Shown: in pieces, positions 24,069 to 33,093 of the stretch
Numbering within the stretch: position 1 is the first letter of the stretch
Layout: each line of letters opens with the position of its first letter
DNA from: Phil1 sp964600045
GTDB taxonomy: Bacteria; Bacillota; Clostridia; Christensenellales; CAG-138
Direction: 5' to 3'
DNA: 64,000 nucleotides
NCBI GenBank assembly: GCA_964600045.1
Contig: CAZRHS010000001.1
Span: forward strand, 92,347 to 156,346
The notes under the pieces: generated by a model
What the model was told of the DNA's origin: nothing
What the model saw: the letters and a program-made list of their open reading frames with translations, nothing else
Databases searched by the model: none
Made by a program: the position numbers and the translations under genes

Positions 24069-26492
24069 TTAGGATTCAAGCTTGCGCGCGCCCGTTACCA
24101 CGTCGTCAAGCAGCGCCATAACAAGTATGCTGCCCTTGCCCGCGCGCGGCTCTATATGCACAAGCTCGGTGGTTTCTATATTCGTTTCCGTTCCGTGGAA
24201 CTGGCACACGGCAAACGGGAACGGCACGGTTACGTGGAACGCCGCGGCTATGCAGCTGCCGTTGCTGCCGTTTTTCTTAAAGTCAAATGTTTTAAGGCCC
24301 TTGCCGTTGCGCCCCTGAATTTCGTATTCAAATACAAAGCTGCGCTTGGCGTAGCCGCGGTCGGTAATTGTAAGTATCTCGCCCTCGTCCGTAATCTGGG
24401 CAAAGAACATAACCTCGTCCCCGTCGTCAAGCTTAATGCACTTAACGCCAGCGCTCACGCGGCCCATTTCGGGCACGGTATCGGGCTCAAAGCGTATGCT
24501 CATGCCGCGCTTTGTAATAAGCAGTATCGTATGCCCTTCGCCCTTGTCGGGTTCTATGCCTATTATCTCGTCGCCGTCCTTAAGCGCCGCCGCCTGTATC
24601 TTTTTGGTCTTTGTAATGTATTCCGCGGCCTTTGTGCGCTTTACGCTGCCCTGCTTTGTAAAGAACAGAAGGTCGCCCGTGCCAAGCTCATCAAAGCAGG
24701 AAACGAGCTTTTCGCCCTTTTCAAGCGTTGCTATCGTATTAAGGTTTATGGCCTTTGCGCCGGGCTTGGTATCGGCTATGTCGTCAACAGATAGGCTTAT
24801 AAGGCTGCCAAGGCTTGTGAAAAGCTTTATGCGCTTATCGGTAGACGTATCGAATACCCACATTGGCTTTTCCGCTTCGTTGAAAAGCGTGTCCCTCTGC
24901 CTGCGGCTTACGCGCCTAAGCTTTCCGTCCGCGCTTATGGCCACGCTTACATCTATCGCCGCTATCTCCGCTTCGTTAACCTCTATCACGGGCTGGGCGG
25001 ATATAATCTGGGTTCTGCGGGGATCGGAATACTTTTCCTTTATTTCCGCAAGCTCGGTTTTTATAACCTGGTGCAGTTTTTCGGGGGAGGCCAGTATGGC
25101 ATTCAGCTCCTTTATGGTTTTCAGTATGTCCTTATGCTCTTTTTCAATGGCCAAAAGCTCCAGATTGGTAAGCCTTTGCAGCCTTAAATCAAGTATCGCC
25201 TGCGCCTGTATTTCCGTAAGCTCAAAGCGCTTCATAAGGCCCTCTCGGGCTATCTTCGGCGTTTTGGAGGCGCGGATAAGGGCAATAACCTCGTCTATGT
25301 TCAAAACGGCTATCGAAAGGCCGTTCAGTATATGCTCGCGTTTCATCGCGGCGTCAAGGTCAAAGCGCGTGCGGCGGGTTACAACGTTTTCCTGGTGGGC
25401 AATATAGTAGCGCAGCATGTCCTTTAAGCCAAGCTGCTGCGGCTTGCCGTCCGCTATCGCAACCATGTTTACGCCGAACGTAACCTGAAGATCGGAATAT
25501 TTATAAAGATACTGCAGTATCTTTTCGGCGTCCGCGTCCTTTCTGACCTCTATAACGGCCCTCATGCCCATGCGGTCGGATTCATCGCGAATGTCGCTTA
25601 CCCCCGCGAACATGGCCTTCTTTTCCTGGGTTATCTTAAGTATTCCCTCAAGCGCCCTTGCCTTATTCACCTGATAGGGCATCTCCGTTGCCACTATAAG
25701 CTTTTTGCCGTTTTTAAGCTCCTCTATATGGCACTTGGCACGAACGGTAAGCTTGCCGCGCCCGGTTTCGTAGGCCGCGCGTATTTCGTCGGAGGCCAGT
25801 ATGTAGCCGCCCGTGGGAAAATCCGGGCAGGGGATTATTTTCATAAGCTCGTCAAGCGTAATTGATGGGTTCTCCATCTGCGCTATAACGGCGTCTATTG
25901 TTTCGGCAAAATTGTGCGGGGGAATGGCCGTTGCAAGGCCTACGGCTATGCCGTTCGCGCCGTTTACAAGCAAATTGGGGAAGCGGCCGGGCAAAAGATC
26001 CGGCTCCTTTTCCGTATCGTCAAAGTTAAGGCTGAACTTAACAGTGTCCTTATCAATGTCCCTTAAAAGCTCAAGCGCAAGCGGGGTCATCCTGGCTTCG
26101 GTATATCGCATGGCGGCGGCGCTGTCGCCGTCTATGCTGCCAAAGTTGCCGTGCCCGTCAACAAGCGGGGCGCGCATATTAAAGTCCTGCGCCATGCGCA
26201 CCATTGCGTCATAAACGCTGGAGTCGCCGTGCGGATGGTATTTACCAAGGCAGTCACCAACAATACGGGCGCTCTTCCTGTGCGGCTTGTCGGGCGTGTT
26301 GCCAAGGCCAAGCATGGTATAAAGTATTCTGCGCTGAACGGGCTTTAAGCCGTCCTCAACTCTCGGCAGCGCGCGCTCAAGTATAACGTGCTCGGCGTAA
26401 GGCAGCATGGATTCGTGCATAACGTCGTCCATGCTTTTTGTAAGTATGTTTTTATCCGTCGCGATAGGCGGTCTTTCGTCCTTTTTAGCCAT
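24069..26492 (-). CDS. parC: Type IIA DNA topoisomerase subunit A (probably ParC of topoisomerase IV)
   Basis: This is the DNA-cleaving subunit. Y130 in AAMRYTEARM is the catalytic tyrosine. The quinolone region is KYHPHGDSSVYDAMVRM, with S91 and D95 at the positions of E. coli GyrA S83 and D87, so it looks drug-susceptible. The 807-residue protein has a beta-pinwheel C-domain. There the GyrA box is degraded to QGRNGKG instead of QRRGGKG, favouring ParC over GyrA. The ERALPRVEDGLKPVQRR start also reads like Clostridial ParC as I recall it. The start overlaps the parE stop by 8 bases. The gyrase versus topoisomerase IV choice is an inference. Confidence 0.85.
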   Translation of the reverse strand: MAKKDERPPIATDKNILTKSMDDVMHESMLPYAEHVILERALPRVEDGLKPVQRRILYTMLGLGNTPDKPHRKSARIVGDCLGKYHPHGDSSVYDAMVRMAQDFNMRAPLVDGHGNFGSIDGDSAAAMRYTEARMTPLALELLRDIDKDTVKFSLNFDDTEKEPDLLPGRFPNLLVNGANGIAVGLATAIPPHNFAETIDAVIAQMENPSITLDELMKIIPCPDFPTGGYILASDEIRAAYETGRGKLTVRAKCHIEELKNGKKLIVATEMPYQVNKARALEGILKITQEKKAMFAGVSDIRDESDRMGMRAVIEVRKDADAEKILQYLYKYSDLQVTFGVNMVAIADGKPQQLGLKDMLRYYIAHQENVVTRRTRFDLDAAMKREHILNGLSIAVLNIDEVIALIRASKTPKIAREGLMKRFELTEIQAQAILDLRLQRLTNLELLAIEKEHKDILKTIKELNAILASPEKLHQVIKTELAEIKEKYSDPRRTQIISAQPVIEVNEAEIAAIDVSVAISADGKLRRVSRRQRDTLFNEAEKPMWVFDTSTDKRIKLFTSLGSLISLSVDDIADTKPGAKAINLNTIATLEKGEKLVSCFDELGTGDLLFFTKQGSVKRTKAAEYITKTKKIQAAALKDGDEIIGIEPDKGEGHTILLITKRGMSIRFEPDTVPEMGRVSAGVKCIKLDDGDEVMFFAQITDEGEILTITDRGYAKRSFVFEYEIQGRNGKGLKTFDFKKNGSNGSCIAAAFHVTVPFPFAVCQFHGTETNIETTELVHIEPRAGKGSILVMALLDDVVTGARKLES

Positions 26493-28482
26493 TTACCCGC
26501 GCGCTCCCTTCTTCCTTATTGCGCTGCGCCTTTTCGGCCTTTTCCTCAAAGGAATCGGTTTTGTTGAAATTGGCGAACTCGCTTATGTATTCCTTCCTGG
26601 GGCCTACCTTATCGCCCATAAGCAGGGTTACAAGGTGCTCCACGTCCGCGGAATCCTCTATGTTTACCCGCACGAGCGTGCGGTTTTCGGGGTTCATGGT
26701 TGTTTCCCAAAGCTGCTCGGGGTTCATCTCGCCAAGGCCCTTGTAGCGCTGCAGGCTGTATCCTTTGCCAACCGTTTTAAGGGCTTTGTTCAGCGCGGCA
26801 TCGTCATAAAGATACTGCACGTTTGAGCCCTTCTGCAGCTTGTAAAGCGGGGGCTGGCCCATATACACATGCCCCTCGGTTATAAGCTCCTTCATGTAGC
26901 GGTAGAAGAACGTGAGCAATATGGCCCTTATGTGCGCGCCGTCCTGGTCGGCATCGGAAAGAATTATTATCTTGTCGTATTTAAGGCCGCTTATGTCAAA
27001 ATCCTCGCCAATGCCCGTGCCTATGGCGGTTATTATGGAGCGGAACTCCTCATTTTGAAGCACCTGGTCTATGCGCTTTTTCTCAACGTTGAGCGGCTTG
27101 CCCCTAAGCGGAAGTATTGCCTGAAAGCGCCTGTCTCGTCCCTGCTTGGCGCTGCCGCCTGCGCTGTCTCCCTCAACTATGAAAAGCTCGTTTATTTTGT
27201 AATCGCGCCCGGTGCAGCTTGAAAGCTTTCCCACAAGGGGAGCGTTGTCAAGCTTGTTCTTTTCGCGCGCCATACTCTTTGCCTTGCGGGCGGATTCGCG
27301 CACCTTTGCCGCCTTAACGGCCTTGTCCGCCATAAGGGATGCGGTTTCTGCGTTCTTCAAATCCTCAAGGTACGGCGAAAGGTATTCATTAAGCACGTAT
27401 TCAACGGCGGGCTTGGCCTCCGTGTTGCCAAGGCGGGTTTTAGTCTGCCCTTCAAACTGCACGGTGTGCATTTTAAGCGAAAGCACAACCGTAAGCCCCT
27501 CGCGGAAGTCCTCTCCGGTAAGGGACGGGTCTTTATCCTTAAGTATGCCGGTTTTGCGGCAATAGTCGTTCATTATCTTTGTAAGGCCGCTCTTAAAGCC
27601 TATCTCATGCGTGCCGCCCTCGGTTGTGGGAATATTGTTCACGTATGAAAACATGCTTTCGGTATAGCCGTCGTTATGCTGCATGGCAAGCTCAACAACT
27701 ATGCCGTCCTTTGTGCCGCTTATGTGTATGGGTTCTGGATAAAGCGGGGTTTTGTCGGCATTAAGGTATTTTACAAAGTCCGAAAGTCCGCCCTCAAAGC
27801 AATACTCCCGCTCCTTTTTGTCGCCGCGCGTGCGCTCGTCGGTAAGGTTAAAATGAACCCCGCGGTTAAGGTATGCAAGCTCCCTTAAGCGCTTTGATAT
27901 TATTTCAAAGTTCATGTCAAGCGTTTCAAAAACGCGCCTGTCAGGCAGGAATGTAACCTTTGTGCCGCGCTTTCTTGTGCGGCCAACCTCGGCAAGCGGG
28001 GCCTCGGGTATGCCGGAATGGGTAGTGCCATCCGGATCAACAAAGCTGTGAAAATGCTGAACGTAGCTCTTGCCCTCCGTTGCCACCTCAACCGTTACCC
28101 ATTCGCTAAGCGCGTTTACAACGCTCGCGCCAACGCCGTGAAGTCCGCCGGAAAAGCCGTATGCCTCGTTATCGAATTTGCCGCCCGCGTGCAGCTGGGT
28201 ATACACAACCTCAACGCCGCTTACGCCAAGCTTTTCATGAATGCCAACGGGTATGCCGCGGCCGTTATCCTCAACGGTTACGGAATTATCCTTGTTAAGG
28301 GTAACGTTTATTGTGTCCGCAAAGCCGTTGGCCGCCTCGTCAACTGCGTTGTCCACTATTTCCCAAAGCATGTGGTGCAGCCCGCGCGCGCCGGTAGAAC
28401 CGATATACATGCCCGGGCGCATACGCACGGCCTCAAGCCCCTCCATTACTTTTATATCGCTTACGGTATAGTCTTTAGACAT
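26485..28482 (-). CDS. parE: Type IIA DNA topoisomerase subunit B (probably ParE of topoisomerase IV)
   Basis: This is the ATPase subunit that drives strand passage. The GHKL ATPase domain has WEIVDNAVDEA, DNGRGIPVG and GGLHGVGASVVNALS. The Toprim domain has EGDSAGGSAKQGRDR, LRGKPLNVEK and the Mg-binding DADQDGAHIR. The C-terminus is YKGLGEMNPEQLWETTM. Length is 665 residues. It overlaps parC and has its own promoter. No dnaA, recF or gyrase context is nearby, which supports the ParE reading. The sequence alone does not exclude GyrB. Confidence 0.86.
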   Translation of the reverse strand: MSKDYTVSDIKVMEGLEAVRMRPGMYIGSTGARGLHHMLWEIVDNAVDEAANGFADTINVTLNKDNSVTVEDNGRGIPVGIHEKLGVSGVEVVYTQLHAGGKFDNEAYGFSGGLHGVGASVVNALSEWVTVEVATEGKSYVQHFHSFVDPDGTTHSGIPEAPLAEVGRTRKRGTKVTFLPDRRVFETLDMNFEIISKRLRELAYLNRGVHFNLTDERTRGDKKEREYCFEGGLSDFVKYLNADKTPLYPEPIHISGTKDGIVVELAMQHNDGYTESMFSYVNNIPTTEGGTHEIGFKSGLTKIMNDYCRKTGILKDKDPSLTGEDFREGLTVVLSLKMHTVQFEGQTKTRLGNTEAKPAVEYVLNEYLSPYLEDLKNAETASLMADKAVKAAKVRESARKAKSMAREKNKLDNAPLVGKLSSCTGRDYKINELFIVEGDSAGGSAKQGRDRRFQAILPLRGKPLNVEKKRIDQVLQNEEFRSIITAIGTGIGEDFDISGLKYDKIIILSDADQDGAHIRAILLTFFYRYMKELITEGHVYMGQPPLYKLQKGSNVQYLYDDAALNKALKTVGKGYSLQRYKGLGEMNPEQLWETTMNPENRTLVRVNIEDSADVEHLVTLLMGDKVGPRKEYISEFANFNKTDSFEEKAEKAQRNKEEGSARVNG

Positions 28483-28535
28483 ATTCCCTCCAAACGCGCC
28501 GCAGCGCAGAATAAAACATCATTCACCAATATACT

Positions 28536-28564
28536 ATTATAGTATAAACACGGCATTCAAACAA
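28536..28564 (-). promoter_or_regulatory. Promoter of the parE-parC-rqcH-rdgB-yfcE run
   Basis: On the minus strand TTGTTT (28559-28564), a 17-base spacer and TATAAT (28536-28541). The leader before parE is about 45 bases. Confidence 0.7.
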
Positions 28565-28565
28565 C

Positions 28566-28593
28566 AAAAAAAGCGGACGGCAAACACCGTCCG
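28566..28593 (-). terminator. Terminator of the DUF4364 gene
   Basis: On the minus strand CGGACGG, a 6-base loop and CCGTCCG are followed by GC and seven T. Its T-tract touches the -35 box of the parE promoter. Confidence 0.85.
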
Positions 28594-28608
28594 TACTTTG
28601 TATTAAGC

Positions 28609-29142
28609 TTATTCGCGCGTAAGTTCGCTGTATACCGCGTTAAAAATAGTCTGGCTGCGCTCCTCCCAAACGCTGCAGGCGTGGCGGGCGGATTCCTCAT
28701 CGGGCAGCAGCAGTTCTATTTTCAGCAAATCGCCGTGCGGCTCCATTGCCCTAAGCGTAACCCGGCGGGCGGTTTCGCCCGCGGAATCCCGCTCTATTTT
28801 GGTTGCGAAGCGGGTGCGGCTTAAAAGGGTGGGTGCGTAGTCCTGCGCGGCCGCGCTTATTTTGTCCCTAAGTGAACCGGGCAGGCGCACCGCGAACATA
28901 TCAAGCGTTTCCTCTCCCTGCGGCGTAAGGAAATAGGCCTGACCGTACGGGCGCGGAACGGCGCTAATAAGTCCGCCCTCCTCCAGCTCGTATGCGGCAT
29001 TATGCACGGCAAAATAGCCCAAAAGATCGTATAATACAAAAAAGTCCGAAAGCTGCTCCTTTGTGGGCTGCACGCCCAGCGCTCTCAGGCCGTAAAGCAC
29101 CATCAGCTTATCCTTTGTAACTCCCGTTGAAAAGTATTCCAT
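28609..29142 (-). CDS. DUF4364 family winged-helix protein
   Basis: The 177-residue protein looks like the Clostridial DUF4364 family. It has an N-terminal winged-helix-like half (about residues 8-85) with KDKLMVLYGL, YELEEGGLI and YFLTPQGEETL. An alpha/beta half follows. The pattern resembles PadR-like regulators, but no target or effector is known to me. It is a single-gene unit with its own promoter and terminator, between parE and pcp. The ATG follows TGAGGAG. Confidence 0.75.
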   Translation of the reverse strand: MEYFSTGVTKDKLMVLYGLRALGVQPTKEQLSDFFVLYDLLGYFAVHNAAYELEEGGLISAVPRPYGQAYFLTPQGEETLDMFAVRLPGSLRDKISAAAQDYAPTLLSRTRFATKIERDSAGETARRVTLRAMEPHGDLLKIELLLPDEESARHACSVWEERSQTIFNAVYSELTRE

Positions 29143-29171
29143 GTGTTCTCCTCACAGCGTAGCTTTGTATA

Positions 29172-29200
29172 ATTATAGCATAAACTTGGCTGTATAACAA
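29172..29200 (-). promoter_or_regulatory. Promoter for the DUF4364 gene
   Basis: On the minus strand TTGTTA (29195-29200), a 17-base spacer and TATAAT (29172-29177). Confidence 0.7.
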
Positions 29201-29201
29201 A

Positions 29202-29220
29202 GGGGCGCGTTAAGCACCCC
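29202..29220 (-). terminator. Weak hairpin after pcp
   Basis: On the minus strand GGGGTGC, TTAAC and GCGCCCC (one G-U pair) are followed by TTTGTT. It is plausible as the pcp terminator; the T-tract overlaps the -35 box of the next promoter. Confidence 0.5.
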
Positions 29221-29236
29221 CAAAGGTTTTTAAGAA

Positions 29237-29839
29237 TTATTCAAGGCAATCTATCGCGGCTGTAATGCCCCTTACCATGTCGTCAAGGCTCATGCTCGCA
29301 GCGCCGCTTTTCCCTATAACCTGCTTTGGCAGGTACGGCACGTGTATAAAGCCGGCCTTTGTTGAAAGGCCCAACCGGCTTATGCTGTTAAGAAGAGCAT
29401 ACATTGTGCTGTTGCAAACGTATGTACCCGCGCTGTTTGAAACGGCGGCGGGAATACCGGCCCCTTCAATTGCCTTTACCATGCGCTTTATGGGAAGCGT
29501 TGCGAAATACGCATCGGGTCCCGCGGGGCAAACCGGCTCATCGGTCGGGGTGAATCCGGAATTATCCGCCATGCGTGCGTCCATAATGTTTATGGCAACC
29601 CGTTCGGGCGTTATCGCTGCCCTTCCGCCCGCCTGACCTAAGCAGATTGCGTAATCGGGCTTAATTTCCGAAACATAGCGGCTTATGTCTTCGGCCGCAC
29701 CCTTAAATGTAACGCCGAGCAGCCTTTTTTCAAGGCGAAGCGCCCCTATTTGATCACTAAGCCTTTCAAGCACCAGCATGGAAGGGTTTTCACTTTCCCC
29801 GCCAAATGGCTCAAACGCGGTTATAAGCAGCGTTTTCAT
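29237..29839 (-). CDS. pcp: Pyroglutamyl-peptidase I
   Basis: This cytoplasmic cysteine peptidase removes N-terminal pyroglutamate from peptides. The 200-residue protein starts MKTLLITAFEPFGGESENPS. The catalytic triad is complete: E79 in TPERVAIN, C142 in SNSAGTYVCN and H166 in FIHVPYLP, in the standard spacing. The start at 29839 has AAAGGCGAG upstream and lies 4 bases after the stop of the deacetylase gene. The longer reading to 29899 overlaps that gene and has no family match. Confidence 0.94.
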   Translation of the reverse strand: MKTLLITAFEPFGGESENPSMLVLERLSDQIGALRLEKRLLGVTFKGAAEDISRYVSEIKPDYAICLGQAGGRAAITPERVAINIMDARMADNSGFTPTDEPVCPAGPDAYFATLPIKRMVKAIEGAGIPAAVSNSAGTYVCNSTMYALLNSISRLGLSTKAGFIHVPYLPKQVIGKSGAASMSLDDMVRGITAAIDCLE

Positions 29840-29843
29840 GGGT

Positions 29844-30719
29844 TTATCTCGCCTTTCTGTATGTTGTGCCGTTTTCAAGCGTAATACCCTTTGCCTCAAA
29901 CATTTCGCTTACGGTAACAAGCTTAAAGCCTTTTTCCAAAAGCGCGGGTATAATCTGCTCCGCCGCGGCGGCGGTGTCCTCCCTAACGTCGTGCATAAGC
30001 ACTATGTCCCCGTCAATGGCCTCTATGGCCGCGGCAACCGTGCTTGCCGTGTCGCGTGTTTTCCAGTCCTCGGTATCTATGCTCCAAAGTATAAGCGGGT
30101 ATTTTACGCTTGCGCGAACCTCGTCATTCTTGGCGCCGTAGGGCGGGCGAACAAGGCGGGGCTTTTCGCCGGTGATGCTTTCTATCAGGTCCGCCGTGTC
30201 CTCAACCTGGCTCTTTCTTTCGCTTTCGGTTATCTTTGTAAGGTTCTTGTGGTCGTATGTGTGGTTGGCTATTTCGCACCCCAGATTATAAGCGCGCCTT
30301 ACGGTGTCCGGGAACTTGGCCACCTGACTGCCCAGCGCAAAAAACGTAACGTGTACGCCGTAGTCGGAATATTGCTCAACAACGTCCAGTATGCGGTTCG
30401 TAATCTCGCCGTAAGGGCCGTCGTCAAACGTAAGCGCAACGTATTTCTGCTCGCCCGATGTATCGCCGCCTGTAATCGCGCCGCTCGCGGTAACAGTGGC
30501 CGTTGGGTCCGGAGTGGGAGCCAAAGTCGGGGTAGGGTCGGGGGTATAAACCGGCTCCGGCGTGGGGCTGTGGGTAGGCTTGGGCACCTGAACTATTTCA
30601 CTTGCAGTATCGGAATCTTCAATAATATCGACAACATCGCATCCGCAAAGGCAGAATATCGAGGCAACACAAATAAGCATGGCTAAAAAAGCCCTATATA
30701 TGTAAACGATCCTGTTCAT
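29844..30719 (-). CDS. Lipoprotein polysaccharide deacetylase (NodB domain)
   Basis: This surface-anchored deacetylase probably removes N-acetyl groups from peptidoglycan or another glycan. The 291-residue protein has a lipoprotein signal peptide with lipobox LCGC (C27). A Pro/Thr-rich linker of about 40 residues (residues 43-80) follows, then a carbohydrate esterase 4 domain. Its motifs are TFDDGPYG (catalytic Asp and metal Asp), ANHTYDH (metal His pair), RPPYG, WSIDTEDWK and IVLMHD. All metal and catalytic positions are intact. It is cotranscribed with pcp. Confidence 0.9.
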   Translation of the reverse strand: MNRIVYIYRAFLAMLICVASIFCLCGCDVVDIIEDSDTASEIVQVPKPTHSPTPEPVYTPDPTPTLAPTPDPTATVTASGAITGGDTSGEQKYVALTFDDGPYGEITNRILDVVEQYSDYGVHVTFFALGSQVAKFPDTVRRAYNLGCEIANHTYDHKNLTKITESERKSQVEDTADLIESITGEKPRLVRPPYGAKNDEVRASVKYPLILWSIDTEDWKTRDTASTVAAAIEAIDGDIVLMHDVREDTAAAAEQIIPALLEKGFKLVTVSEMFEAKGITLENGTTYRKAR

Positions 30720-30812
30720 CGTACGCTCCTTAAAAACGCCCGCAGGCCTAACCGCGAGCCGATATAATTATGATAAACCTTATTAAATGCGAATTCAATA
30801 CAATCAAAAAAT

Positions 30813-30827
30813 TTAACAGACTGTTAA
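30813..30827. promoter_or_regulatory. Perfect palindrome, candidate operator
   Basis: TTAACAG, one A, CTGTTAA: a 7+1+7 perfect inverted repeat in the divergent region between the deacetylase and queA. It ends 19 bases upstream of the queA -35 box. No regulator is known for it. Confidence 0.45.
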
Positions 30828-30845
30828 TACATTGCCGCGGTTGTA

Positions 30846-30874
30846 TTGCATTGCGGGTTCGTTTCAAATATAAT
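30846..30874 (+). promoter_or_regulatory. Promoter for queA-tgt
   Basis: TTGCAT (30846-30851), a 17-base spacer and TATAAT (30869-30874). Confidence 0.7.
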
Positions 30875-30920
30875 AATCGGGGGTGCGTGGGCAAACACGC
30901 CGAACCCCGGAGGCGATACA

Positions 30921-31943
30921 TTGAAAACAAGTGATTTTTACTACGATCTTCCGCATGAGCTTATAGCGCAAACGCCTATAAAGGACAGGAGCGCCGCGCG
31001 CATGCTTTATTACAACATGCAGACAAAGCAGATGCATGACGAAATATTTACCGATATTCTTACACACCTGCGCCCGGGCGACATACTTGTAAGAAATACC
31101 ACCCGCGTTATTCCCGCGCGCCTTTACGCGCACAGGGAGGATACCGGCGGACTGATGGAGTTTTTGCTGCTGAAAAGGCTTGACGACCACCGCTACGAGG
31201 CGCTTGTGCGCCCCGGCAGGCGCGCGAAGCCCGGCATTATATATAAGGTTACCGATGAACTGAGCATAGAGGTTGAGTCCCCCACGGATGCCGGAGGCAG
31301 GGTTATATACCTTCATTATGATGGCATACTTGAAGAGGTGCTTGACCGCTGCGGCGAAACCCCGCTGCCGCCCTATATAACCGAAAGGCTGGAGGACAAG
31401 GAGCGCTATCAAACGGTTTACGCCAAGCAGAGCGGCTCAGCCGCGGCACCCACGGCCGGGCTGCATTTTACCGAAGAGCTGCTTGAAAAGGTGCGCGATA
31501 TGGGCGTTGATATAGCGGACGTGCTGCTGCACGTGGGCCTTGGCACATTCAGGCCGGTATCCGCCGAAAACATAGAAGAGCACCATATGCACAGCGAATA
31601 CTATGAAATGAGCGAGGAATCTGCCGAAAAGATAAACCGCGCCAGGAAAAACGGCGGCAGGATAATAGCCGTTGGCACAACATCGTGCCGCACGCTTGAA
31701 AGCGTAAGCGATGAAAACGGAATAGTGCACGCCAAGAGCGGATATACGGACATATTTATAACCCCGGGTTATCACTTTAAGGCCGTGGACGGGCTTATAA
31801 CTAATTTCCACCTTCCCGAGTCAACCCTGCTTATGCTTGTAAGCGCGCTTTGCTCCCGCGAGGAGGTAATGGAAATATACGCCCACGCCGTAAAGGAACG
31901 CTATCGCTTCTTCAGCTTTGGTGATTGCTGCCTGTTCCTTTAA
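30921..31943 (+). CDS. queA: S-adenosylmethionine:tRNA ribosyltransferase-isomerase
   Basis: QueA moves the ribosyl part of SAM onto preQ1-modified tRNA to make epoxyqueuosine at position 34. The 340-residue protein starts MKTSDFYYDLPHELIAQTP, the family start, from a TTG codon with CGGAGG upstream. ATG at 30846 would lie inside the promoter. Other motifs are RPGRRAKPG, SAAAPTAGLHFT, HVGLGTFRPV and GTTSCRTLES. The next gene is tgt, which acts one step earlier on the same tRNA. Confidence 0.95.
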   Translation: MKTSDFYYDLPHELIAQTPIKDRSAARMLYYNMQTKQMHDEIFTDILTHLRPGDILVRNTTRVIPARLYAHREDTGGLMEFLLLKRLDDHRYEALVRPGRRAKPGIIYKVTDELSIEVESPTDAGGRVIYLHYDGILEEVLDRCGETPLPPYITERLEDKERYQTVYAKQSGSAAAPTAGLHFTEELLEKVRDMGVDIADVLLHVGLGTFRPVSAENIEEHHMHSEYYEMSEESAEKINRARKNGGRIIAVGTTSCRTLESVSDENGIVHAKSGYTDIFITPGYHFKAVDGLITNFHLPESTLLMLVSALCSREEVMEIYAHAVKERYRFFSFGDCCLFL

Positions 31944-31973
31944 GACGATAACCTAACGAGTACAGGAGGAAAA

Positions 31974-33092
31974 ATGAACCAGTTCCGATTTGAGTTAATA
32001 CATACCTGCGCCCAGACCGGCGCAAGGCTCGGCAAGCTTTATACGCCGCACGGCGTTATAAACACGCCCTGCTATATGCCCGTGGGCACCCAGGCAACCG
32101 TAAAGGCCATGACCCCAAGAGACCTTGCGGATACCGGCAGCGAGATTTGCCTTGCCAATACCTACCATCTTTTTGAGCGCCCGGGTCACGAGCTTGTGCG
32201 CGAGGCGGGCGGACTGCATAACTTTATGCGCTGGGATAAGCCCATACTTACCGATTCCGGCGGATTTCAGGTATTCAGCCTTGCCGTGGCCAACAAGATA
32301 AAGGAAGACGGGGTTGAGTTCAGCTCGCTTATAAACGGAAGAAAATATTTCTTCACCCCGGAAATGGTTATGGGCATAGAAGAAGCGCTGGGCGCGGACA
32401 TAGCCATGGCATTTGATGAATGCGCGCCGTGGCCGAGCGACGAAAGTTACACCCGCGCGGCCATGAACCGCACGCACCGCTGGGCGGAGCGCTGCAAAAA
32501 GGCGCACACAAGAGAGGATCAGGCATTGTTCGGCATAGTGCAGGGCGGAACATTCAAAAAGCTTCGCATAGAAAGCGCCAAAACGCTTGCGGATATGGAT
32601 TTTCCGGGCTACGGCATAGGCGGCCTTTCCGTGGGCGAGCCCAAGCCGCTTATGTATGAAATGCTTGAGGAAATAGCCCCGTATATGCCAAAGGACAAGC
32701 CGCGCTACCTTATGGGCGTTGGCAGCCCGGACTGCCTTGTTGAAGGAGCGATGCGCGGCATAGATATGTTTGACTGCGTGCTGCAGACCCGAATCGCCAG
32801 AAACGGCCTTGCGCTTACCTCCACCGGCAAAAAGATGCTTAGGAACGCCACGTTTGAGCACGACTTTTCCGTTATAGAAGAAGGGTGCGATTGCTACGCC
32901 TGCTCAAACGGCTTTACAAGGGCATATATACGCCACCTTGTAAAATGCAGGGAAATACTGGCGGCGCAGCTTATAACCATGCATAATATACGCTTCTCGC
33001 AGCGCCTTATGGCCGGCGTGAGGCAGGCGATAGCGGAGGACAGGCTGCTTGACTTCCGCAACGAATGCATTGCAAAAGGAATGTTTGATTGA
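31974..33092 (+). CDS. tgt: tRNA-guanine transglycosylase
   Basis: Tgt swaps guanine 34 for preQ1 in tRNAs for Asp, Asn, His and Tyr. The 372-residue TIM-barrel protein has the general acid Asp in LTDSGGFQVFS and the nucleophile Asp in DMFDCVLQTR. The zinc site is CDCYACSNGFTRAYIRHL, followed by the distant His. GTPAGLK-type preQ1-binding residues are in GIVQGG and GGLSVGEP. AGGAGG precedes the ATG. It forms an operon with queA. Confidence 0.97.
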   Translation: MNQFRFELIHTCAQTGARLGKLYTPHGVINTPCYMPVGTQATVKAMTPRDLADTGSEICLANTYHLFERPGHELVREAGGLHNFMRWDKPILTDSGGFQVFSLAVANKIKEDGVEFSSLINGRKYFFTPEMVMGIEEALGADIAMAFDECAPWPSDESYTRAAMNRTHRWAERCKKAHTREDQALFGIVQGGTFKKLRIESAKTLADMDFPGYGIGGLSVGEPKPLMYEMLEEIAPYMPKDKPRYLMGVGSPDCLVEGAMRGIDMFDCVLQTRIARNGLALTSTGKKMLRNATFEHDFSVIEEGCDCYACSNGFTRAYIRHLVKCREILAAQLITMHNIRFSQRLMAGVRQAIAEDRLLDFRNECIAKGMFD

Positions 33093-33093
33093 T

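Noticed and set aside
24069..28482. DNA gyrase (gyrB-gyrA) instead of topoisomerase IV.
   Set aside because: The GyrA box is degraded and no dnaA/recF context exists. The call remains an inference, since the quinolone region is GyrA-like.
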